This document shows, piece by piece, positions 56,438-64,000 of a stretch of 64,000 nt of DNA. The DNA comes from Ahaetulla prasina (taxonomy: Eukaryota; Chordata; Lepidosauria; Squamata; Colubridae): the NCBI RefSeq assembly GCF_028640845.1, contig NC_080546.1:53021409-53085408 (forward strand). Direction: 5' to 3'. Each line of letters starts with the position of its first letter. Position 1 is the first letter of the stretch. The position numbers were made by a program, and so were the translations under genes. The notes below the pieces were generated by a model. It did no database searches. It saw only the letters and a list, made by a program, of their open reading frames with translations, and had not been told where the DNA came from.

Positions 56438-57446
56438 GGAGATTCTCAGTCATCCAGGTCATAGTTGTCCCAAAGGTGCTTTTCAAGAGGCAACCAGACT
56501 TTTTGGGGTTTTTTTGAGGATTTTTCGCTTCTCATTCAAGAAGCTTCTTCAGCTCTGACTGGATGGTAGGGAATGGAAGGATTATATTCCTTGCAGACAT
56601 CTCGTCATTTACATTCTTTTAGTGAGTGTTAAGGTCACTTGAAGGTTTATCTGTGTCATCAGGGTCACCTGAGAGGTGCAATTGGGTGGAGCCTTCTTGG
56701 AACTGTGGAAAGGACTGTGTTGTAGACTAGAGATAGATGATGTTGTATACCTCACTCTCTGCTGAGAGAGGGCTGTTTAATTTTGACATGGATGGGCTCT
56801 TTGATTCCTCTTTCAAACCAGCGGTCCTCTCTGTCCAAAATGTGAACTTTGCTGTCTTCAAAAGAATGGCCTTTGTCTTTTAAATGCAGATTGACTGCTG
56901 AATCTAGCCCTGATGGGTTTATTCTTGTATGCTATGCCATGCATTTATGAATGTTTTGTTTCCCCAATGTTCAGATCAGCACATGGCTCACTGCATTGTA
57001 GTGCATATACCACATTGCTCAGTTTGTGTCTGGGTGTTTTATCCTTGGGGTGGACAAGCTTCTGCCTTAGTGTATTCTTGGGTTTGAAGCGTGCATGTAT
57101 GTTGTGTTGGCTGAAGATCCTCCTTAGCTTTTCCAATATGGAATGACAACATTGCTTCCTTTTTTGTTATCTTTGTTGTTTGTTATGGAGGAGCTCATGT
57201 AGGGTCTTTTTCGAGATTTGATGAAGTCCCATTTGGGATAGCCAGATGTTCTGAGGGCTTCCTTTATGAGTTTTAGTTCTTTTTCTTTCCCATCTTTGCT
57301 GGTAGGCAGGCCTTCAGCTCAGTGGCGTAGGCTTCTGATGATTCCCATTTTTTGCTCCAGTTGGTGGTGGGAATCAAAATGTAAATATTGATCTATGTGT
57401 GATGGTTTCCTTAAACTTCAGTGTTAAGGCTTCTGTTTTCCTTAAT
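56438..57446 (-). mobile_element. Penelope-like element, left arm
   Basis: On the minus strand from 57446: RKTEALTLKF, HHQLEQKMGIIRSL, KLIKEALRTSGYPKWDFIKS, HNIHARFKPKNTLRQKLVHP, KDKTPRHKLSNVVYALQCSE, DLNIGETK and GHSFEDSKVHILDREDRWFE. This is the C-terminal end of the Penelope RT followed by its GIY-YIG-type endonuclease. The usual YIGETKQ is degraded to NIGETKHS with a stop. It is head-to-head with the plus arm that follows. Frameshifts and stops make it inactive. Confidence 0.88.
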
Positions 57447-57769
57447 GTGTATTCATTAAGGAAGACAGAAGCTTTAACATTGAAGTTTACAGAAAACCCA
57501 CACACACAGATCAATATTTTGATTCCCACCATGTCATGCCATACAAAACAACCAATTCATAAACGCATGGCACAACATAGGAGAATAAACCCAATAGGAC
57601 TATATTCAGCAGTCCATCTGCATTTAAAAGACAAAGGCCACTCTTTTGAATGCAACAAAGTCCACATTTTGGACAGAGAGGACCATTGGTTTGAAAGAGG
57701 GGTCAAAGAGCCCATCTATGTCAAAATTGAACAGCTCTCTCTCAACAGAGAGGGAGGGATGTGACATCA
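57447..57769 (+). mobile_element. Penelope-like element, right arm
   Basis: Plus-strand frame: FLNVYSLRKTEALTLKFTEN, then PIHKRMAQHRR, LYSAVHLHLKDKGHSFECNK and VHILDREDHWFERGVKEPIY. Compared with the left arm, the stretch from the E-Q-K-M-G block through V-V-Y-A-L-Q-C to the G-E-T motif is deleted. The 57366-57447 and 57454-57530 segments form a near-perfect inverted repeat with a 6-bp spacer at the symmetry centre. Confidence 0.87.
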
Positions 57770-60345
57770 TCTATCTATTATTTGTTAAAATAATAGCTAA
57801 TAGATTAATGTTAGTTTTACAACGAAGAATTCATCCTGATCAATCTGGATTCATAAAAGGGAGACAGATGAGGAATAATGTTAGGCAGATTGTTAACTTA
57901 TTGGAATATTTAGAAAACAAAAATTTTATTCCAGCAGCATTTATCTTTCTCGATGCAGAGAAAGCTTTTGATTGATTACACTGGGATTTTTTATTTAAAT
58001 TAATCGAAAAAATGCAATTTGGAGATGGTTTTGTAAGAATAATTAGGGCAATTTATGGAGAGCAAACAGCTCAGATAATAATTAATGGTAGCTTAAAAGA
58101 AGCTTTGAAGATTGCGAAAGGAACAAGAAAGGGATGTCCTTTATCACCATTGTTGTTTATTTTGACTCTGGAGCCATTATTGGATAAAATATGAGAAGCA
58201 AAGGAGATAGAGGGAATCAAAGTTAGACAACATGAATATAAACTGAGAGTTCTGCAGATGATTTGGTGATTACTTTAACAAACCCTATAAATTCAAGTAT
58301 ATCTCTGTTGGAAATAATTGATCGATATGGAAAAGTTTCAGGGTTTAAGGTAAATCAGAATAAAACAAAAGTGATAATAAAAAATATGACCAGACAACAG
58401 AAAGAAAAATTAGAGGAGATAACAGGATTTGAAATTGTAAAAAAGGTTAAATATTTAGGGGTTTATATTACATCATCATGTGTAAAATTGTACAAGAATA
58501 ATTATGAGGTTCTATGGCAAAAAGTTCAAAAGGAGTTGATTGTTTGAAAAAAATTGCAATTATCATTGCTGGGGAGAATAGCTGCTATCAAAATGAAAGT
58601 TTTACCTAGATTCTTATTCCTCTTTCAGATGATACCAATAATTAAGAAAGATAAGAATTTGGAGGAATGGCAGACTGGAATTAATAAATTATATGGGAAG
58701 GTAAAAAAGCAAGGGTTAAAATGAAAATAATTCAAGATTCCCGGGAAAGGGGAGATTTAAAAATGCCTAATTTTAAATTATACTATGAAGCAGCTGCTCT
58801 CTCTGCAATAAGTGATTGGTTTAATTTAACGGAGGAAAGAATCCTGAACATAAAAGGTTATGACTTGCTATATGGATGGCATGCATATTTAATTTATGAT
58901 AAAAAAGTGGATAAGGCTTTTAAGAATCATGTGTTAAGAATTGCTGTCTTGCGTGTCTGGAAGAAATATTTTTATAAATTAAATTACAATGTTCCTATGT
59001 GGGCAAGTCCTAGACATACAATAGAGACTATAAATTTAGAACAGAATCAGGAAATGACTATATATAAAGATCTTTTATATACTGAAAGAGGTAGTTTGCA
59101 ATTAAAATCTTTGCACGTATTAAAAGAAGAAGGGAAAAATTATACTTGGTTTCAATATGGGCAACTACGTGCTAGATGGAAGGAAGATCAGAAAATTGGT
59201 ATAGTCCAGAATGAGGAAAATTTGGTAAAGCAAATTAGAAATCATTCTCAGGAGCATATAAAGAGATTGTATAATGTGTTACTTGAAATTGATTCTGAAA
59301 GGGACTTGGTAAAAGACTGTATGATAAAGTGGGCACAAAATTTTCAGGAGCCAATATTATTGGATACTTGGGAAAATATTTGGGTTAGAAATGTTAAATT
59401 TATGCAGGTACAGAATTTAAGGGAAAATTTTTATAAAATGTTTTATAGATGACATTTAGATCCAAAGAAACTATCGTGTATATATCCAGATATGGAAGCA
59501 AAATGTTGGAGATGTAATTGTGATGACGCTACATATTTCCATATTTGGTGGACTTGTAAGAATATTAAGGCTTTTTGGATAAAAATTTGGTGGATTTTAC
59601 AAAATGTTTTGAAAAAGAAGATAAATGGGGTTAGCCAAATATAATAAGATTTTTTAAATGTTTTTAATTCTATTTATAAATTTATTTTTATGTCGGCTGT
59701 AAACCGCCCTGAGTCCTTCAGGAGAAGGGCGGTATAAAAATCAAATAAATAAATAAATAAATAAAATAAAGTTCCTGCCGCAATTTTTTCTGCTGGGAAT
59801 TATTACAGACTCTACAGTAATTGAGACTAAACTGATTTTAAATCTAATAACAGCAGCAAGATTACTAATAGGACAGTATTGGAAGAAAAAAGAAGTACCC
59901 ACAATAGAAGAATGGATATTGAAAGTTACCAATTTGGCTGAGATGGCAAAAATCTCAGCCTTTCTGAAAGACAATACACAAGAAAGATATTTAAACGAAT
60001 GGAAAAAAATGGATTGACTATATTCAAAGCAGATATAAGACTAAGAGTTATCAGACTGCCTTTGAATGATTAGGATGTATTATTTCTGATTGTTTTGGGG
60101 GAGGTTAGGATTTGATGAGAATTGTAGGAGTATAATTGAGTTAGGAGGGAAAATTTTTAAGCATATGTTTGTTTTATTTTTAACTATTCCTTGTGTTTGT
60201 TCCGGGATGTTGGGGAAGGTTGGGGGAGGGTTGTGGAGGGAGGGAGGGGTGTCGGGGAAGGGCGTCAGGGGCGTCGGGAGAGGGGCGTCGGGGAGGGGAA
60301 AGGGGGAAAACTTTGTAAAACTTTTTTAATAATAATTTTTTTAAA
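57770..60345 (+). mobile_element. 5'-truncated L1 LINE (copy E)
   Basis: Begins within the RT (FVKIIANRLMLVLQRRIHPD), with FIFLDAEKAFD (block A) followed by a TGA, then GTRKGCPLSPLLFIL (block B). A thumb and connection region follows (58263-58547), then a C-terminal region at 58721-59452 matching copy D. A stop then precedes the Cys/His motif. A 140-bp LINE tail (59625-59765) interrupts the C-terminus. A G-rich 3' UTR (60207-60305) and A-rich 3' end close it. No target-site duplication was identified, perhaps because the left end fused with the Penelope arm. Confidence 0.9.
59625..59765 (+). mobile_element. CR1/L2-group LINE 3' tail insertion
   Basis: Ends GTAAACCGCCCTGAGTCCTT, then GAGAAGGGCGGTATAAAAAT and (AAAT)n. 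It is inserted in L1 copy E between AAGAAGATAAA and its continuation AAAGTTCCTGCCGC; the host words AGATAAA/AAATAAA overlap at the joints. Almost the same fragment as at 40771-40920. Confidence 0.85.
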
Positions 60346-61765
60346 AAGCTGGAAGCCCCTAGCAACAGGGGCGGGACTTAACAACACTGACAGACTCAGT
60401 CCTTCATCTGAATAGACGATTACAACCCATGCCTGGCTGCTGTCTCCAACACTATGGAGAACTTCAAGAAGCAATACATGTTAAACATGTTTTAACATAC
60501 GTTAAAAGTGGCTTATTTGGCCATAAACCTTATTATATAATTATAATACTTCTAGTCTATTTTGGGGGAGTCTGAATTGCATGTAAAAGTTTAAGCATAA
60601 ACAAATTATATTTTCCAATGAATCCTTAGGTGAACAGAAACTAATCCAACTTCTACATTTTTTCCAACATTAACATTTTGAACAAATCCACTAATTGCTG
60701 TATGGTTTATTCAGTAAATAGTGGTTAAACAAAGTGAAATTGTAATTTACACATCATAACTGAAATAACATTTTATAACTTTCAATCTTAGCCATGACAT
60801 TACAGTTCATAAGCTGCCACAAAACAATGTGGGCTACAGGAAAGTTTGGTATGAATTATTTTCTTAGGGAAGATTAAGAGGTTTCTTTTAATAAGCAAGT
60901 CCTTCATAGACTAAAAAAAAGCACGAGGGAAATATTTCTGGATTTGAAACTGTACAATCCTTAACAGTTGCAGCAGTAACTGCCAGTCCAAACATATATT
61001 ATTACACAGGTAAAAATGTAGCTTCCCTTAAATCACTATTTCTACAGTTAAACTTTAATGAAACATTTTGTAAACTCTTGAGCAGTGCAGTTCATAATTA
61101 TCAGTCTATTGCATTCCAGTCAGGTGAATTAAAAGCTATAATCTCAATTTTAGCATGTAAGACATGTGACCTGCCTCTGACCCTTATCACAGGCAGCTTA
61201 CCTTCCACTAACTCAAACAAAGGGTGTTCTCTTAAGAGCACCACTCCTATAGCCAACATACCGATGGTGACTGCACTCCAGAAAAAAATCACTCAAATTG
61301 CAACATCAAATGGATTAATGTATCACTGAGAATGCTTTAAGTATCTGATTCTTCATTCTGAAAGGATGAGGAAAAACCAGTTTAACGGGGGGGGGGGGAA
61401 CGACACACCAATCTACCACCCTCCTCAAAATGCATTTACTAAAAGCTGAAGTCCCTCTTTTCCCAAAAGCCCACAGCAGGTGAGGAGATAATTCTCCACA
61501 AATATTTGCATTCTGTTCTAATGGTTAGGGCCTATGAAAACAAAAGCAAATCAAAATTCAAAGTGTAACCAAATTCCAATCTAGCTATTTTATTTATCTA
61601 TGTATAATCCATACTATTACTATTTGCTCATCTTCTAAGCCTTAAGAATGTGGTGTAAGATCTCTAAAACATTTGATTTTACAATTAATGTAAAGTCTAA
61701 TATTCTGGAACAATATTTCTCAGCTAGTCTATTGCTGTCCTTTTTAATCTGTAACTCTAAGTATA
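60346..61765. other. host sequence; one short unrecognised minus frame
   Basis: Mostly A+T-rich. At 61101-61292 the minus strand encodes 63 codons with a hydrophobic stretch (FFWSAVTIGMLAIGVVLL) and then a mixed polar part (LPVIRVRGRSHVLHAK). It starts right after a TGA with no ATG, and I recognise no family. It could be a decayed retrocopy or chance. Confidence 0.35.
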
Positions 61766-61767
61766 TA

Positions 61768-62148
61768 CCGTATATACTCGAATATAAGCCGATCCGAGTA
61801 TAAGCCGAGGTCCCCAATTTTACCCCAAAAACTGGGGTAAACTGGGGACTCGAGTATAAGCCGAGGGTGGGAAATGAGGCACCTACCGGTTGAAACCCTC
61901 CTCCTCAGCTGAGAAGGCTGGCGGCTCCCCGCCCGCCTCTCACTGCACCGGCAGGGCTTCCCAGCCGTCCGGTAAAATGTGAAGAAGAAAAAAAACTCGA
62001 GTATAAGCCGTATATACTCGAGTATAAGCCGAGGGGCTTAAAAAAAAAACTCGAGTATAAGCCGTATAGACCCGAGTATAAGCCGAGGGGACGTTTTTCA
62101 GCACAAAAAACGTGCTGAAAAACTCGGCTTATACTCGAGTATATACGG
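61768..62148. mobile_element. TA-flanked MITE with long inverted ends
   Basis: The outer 25 bp or so are inverted repeats (ccgtatatactcgaatataa at the left; the right end complements it with one mismatch) flanked by TA on both sides (61766-61767, 62149-62150). That is the target duplication of Tc1/mariner-like or similar TA-targeting elements. The ACTCGAGTATAAGCCG motif recurs several times inside, and gtttttcagcac/gtgctgaaaaac (62093-62123) forms a hairpin. No transposase. Confidence 0.85.
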
Positions 62149-62227
62149 TAATTACTTTTGTCAACTTTTGAGTATTTATTTGAATCAATTCCATTAAAAT
62201 ATTGTAACAACTCACATTCTTATTCTG

Positions 62228-62842
62228 GTGTTTTCTTTAAATAATGAAATTGCTGTCATTCACTATATTACAAGCTTCCTAACAAACAGGAAGCAGCAGG
62301 TGAAGCTAAGCAAGATCACATCAAATACCTGTACAATTAGCACAGGGGCCCCCCAAGGCTGTGTGCTCTCCCCACTTCTCTTCTCTCTGTATACCAATGA
62401 CTGCATCTCCAATGACCCATTTGTTAAGCTACTGAAGTTCGCAGATGACACAACAGTGATTGGTCTCATTCGAGACAATGACAAATCCGCATATAGACGA
62501 GAGATCGAACGACTAGCCTTGTGGTGCAACCAAAACAATCTGGAACTGAACACACTCAAAACCGTAGAAATGGTGGTAGACTTTAGGAGAAACCCTTCCG
62601 TACTTCCACCTCTCACAATACTAGACAACACAGTATCAACAGTAGAAACCTTTAAATTTCTAGGTTCTATCATATCGCAAGATCTAAAATGGACAGCTAA
62701 CATCAAAAACACCATCAAAAAAGGACAACAAAGAATGTTCTTTCTGCGCCAACTCAGTAAGCTCAAACTGCCCAAGGAGCTGCTGATTCAGTTCTATAGA
62801 GGAATTATTGAGTCTGTCATTTGCACCTCTATAACTGTCTGA
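62228..62842 (+). pseudogene. LINE reverse transcriptase, C-terminal two thirds
   Basis: 204 codons before a nonsense TGA at a conserved Trp. It has RT blocks B (APQGCVLSPLLFSLYTND), C (KFADDTTVIG), D and the thumb motif FLGSIISQDLKW. Block A and everything upstream, including the endonuclease, are lost by 5' truncation. The apparent start at 62228 includes about 25 nt of flanking sequence. Confidence 0.85.
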
Positions 62843-63286
62843 TTCGGTTCTGCAACCCAACAAGAAAGACACAGACTTCAGAGGATAATTAGAACTGCAG
62901 AAAAAATAATTGCTACCAACCTACCTTCCACTGAGGACCTGTATACTGCACGAATCAAGAAGAGGGCCGTGAAAATATTTACAGATCCCTCACATCCAGG
63001 ACATAAACTGTTTCAACTCCTACCCTCAAAACGATGCTATAGAGCACTGCACACCAGAACAACTAGACACAAGAACAATTTTTTCCCGAAGGCCATCATT
63101 CTGCTAAACAAATAATTCCCTCAACACTGTCAAACTATTTACTAAACCTGCACTACTATTAAGCTTCTCATCGTTTGTGTTGTAAATGTTGTACCTTGAT
63201 GAACGTATCTTTTCTTTTATATACACTGAGAGCATATGCACCAAGACAAATTCCTTGTGTGTCCAATCACACTTGGCCAATAAAAA
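62250..63286 (+). mobile_element. L2/CR1-L3-type LINE, 5'-truncated
   Basis: RT palm and C-terminal region: TSFLTNRKQQVKLSKITSNT, TGAPQGCVLSPLLFSLYTND, LLKFADDTTVIGLI (Asp-Asp present), NLELNTLKTVEMVVDFRRNP, FKFLGSIISQDLKW and RMFFLRQLSKLKLPKELLIQ. A TGA at about 62840 replaces the Trp before FGSATQQ, after which the frame continues to a stop near 63112 (FFPKAIILLNK). The 3' UTR ends CACTTGGCCAATAAAAAATT, directly followed by the (ATTCT)n tail. This matches the snake CR1-L3 type described as seeding microsatellites. Confidence 0.88.
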
Positions 63287-63372
63287 ATTCTATTCTATTC
63301 TATTCTATTCTATTCTATTCTATTCTATTCTATTCTATTCTATTCTATTCTATTCTATTCTATTCTATTCTA
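63287..63372. repeat. (ATTCT)n microsatellite, LINE-seeded
   Basis: About 17 perfect pentanucleotide units directly following the LINE 3' UTR. Confidence 0.97.
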
Positions 63373-63435
63373 TAATACTTCTAATCTATTTTGGGTGATA
63401 GAAGAAGTTATGTTAATTCTTTCATCTATTCATTC

Positions 63436-64000
63436 AAGAGGTTTCTGACAGAGCTTGGGCCATTTCCGAGGGAGTTAGCCCACGGCTCGGCTGAGGAGCT
63501 GGCGGCTGCCTGGGATGAGGCGGCCGCTGCCGCCTTAGACCGCGTTGTGCCTTTGCGGCTTCTGACCCGGCGACGAACTCGACCAGCTCCTTGGTATAAC
63601 GAGGAGCTGAGAGAGATGAAGCGCCGGAAAAGAAGCCTAGAGAGCGCCTGGAGGTCCAGCCGCTCCGAACCTGACCGAACACTAGCGAGGTCATATATTC
63701 AGACCTATCTAGTGGCGATCAGGGCGGCGAAACATAACTATTTCTCTGCACTCATCGCAGCGGCAGATAATCGCCCAGCCACCCTGTTTAGGGTGACCCG
63801 CTCCCTGCTTACGCAGGAGGCTCGGGAGGACCCCTTGCAGGGACGTGCTGAGGATTTTGTTCAGTATCTGTCTGATAAAATCGCTCAGATTCGGGATGGC
63901 CTGGACACTGATTGGATAGATCCAGGTGGGATGGCGGAGACGAGTCTTGAGAATGTTATCTGGGCTGAGTTCGATCCTGTGTCTCCTGATGACATGGACA
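63436..64000 (+). CDS. CR1/L2-group LINE ORF2, endonuclease-RT linker, open to window edge
   Basis: Open for about 188 codons with no stop: RFLTELGPFPRELAHGSAEE, LTRRRTRPAPWYNEELREMK, RRKRSLESAWRSSRSEPD, KHNYFSALIAAADNRPATLF, RVTRSLLTQ and EDFVQYLSDKIAQIRDGLD. WYNEELR..KR...E..W, NYFS..I.......LF..V..L and DF...L..KI..IR are the linker motifs between endonuclease and RT of CR1/L2-type ORF2. It is probably the same family as the fragment at 41919-42605 and is G+C-richer than its surroundings. It has no start here (5' end truncated at about 63436) and must continue past 64000. Confidence 0.85.

Noticed and set aside
19628..64000. Search for the upstream WWC2 exon with most of WW2 and for WW1
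   Set aside because: I found no minus-strand match to a W-G-W-E...Y-Y-I-D-H segment with splice sites right of 19627. These exons are probably outside the window, although a diverged short exon could be missed by eye.
1..64000. CRISPR arrays, operons, tRNA or rRNA genes, toxin or defence systems
   Set aside because: This is vertebrate sequence. Regular repeats are microsatellites or TE parts, and tRNA-like segments are SINE heads with degraded boxes and SINE bodies.

Overview
The window looks like a piece of a squamate reptile genome, most probably a snake. The evidence is Sauria-type tRNA SINEs with a Bov-B-like tail, other squamate tRNA SINEs, several L1 and CR1/L2/Rex1-group LINEs, a LINE whose 3' end runs into an (ATTCT)n microsatellite as described for snake CR1-L3 elements, many short hAT-type MITEs, Tc1 remnants, a Penelope-like element and Ty3/Gypsy chromovirus pieces. 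I see no bacterial-type operon, CRISPR array, rRNA or tRNA gene.

The one host gene I can support is WWC2 (WW and C2 domain containing 2, KIBRA family), on the minus strand. Seven consecutive coding exons lie between 5108 and 19627. In transcript order they are 19424-19627, 18021-18097, 15897-15976, 11427-11556, 10708-10854, 9322-9395 and 5108-5347, 952 nt in all. Every splice site is AG/GT and the reading phase is kept across every junction. They encode the end of the second WW domain and the long coiled-coil region. The first exons (WW1 and most of WW2) and the C2-bearing 3' half are not visible. Sequence right of 19.6 kb is most simply a very long 5' intron of WWC2 or flanking DNA.

Region by region: 0-5 kb holds a 5'-truncated L1, a SINE next to a (TA)n run and an old G+C-rich repeat. 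5-19.6 kb is the WWC2 exon cluster with SINEs, MITEs and an integrase-chromodomain fragment in its introns. 19.65-22 kb is a CR1/Rex1-group LINE with a 569-codon open RT frame, starting about 22 nt from a WWC2 splice acceptor. 22.8-25.2 kb is an L1 copy with an intact 5' end but a premature poly(A). 26-45 kb is a pile-up: Tc1 halves, a full-length minus L1, a full-length plus L1 nested in a minus CR1-group LINE, and further LINE fragments in that host. 46.8-55.5 kb carries hAT MITEs and a Gypsy LTR-gag remnant that contains an opposite-strand solo LTR in gag and a MITE in its own LTR. 56.4-60.3 kb has a head-to-head palindromic Penelope element abutting a truncated L1. 61.8-64 kb has a TA-flanked MITE, the microsatellite-tailed LINE and an open CR1/L2 coding segment running off the edge.

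Nothing here amounts to a convincing new biological system. The interesting material is retrotransposon mechanics: nested insertions dated by target-site duplications, premature polyadenylation, inverted junctions, and a LINE so close to an exon that the splicing branch point probably lies in transposon sequence. All family names rest on motif recognition without database searches.
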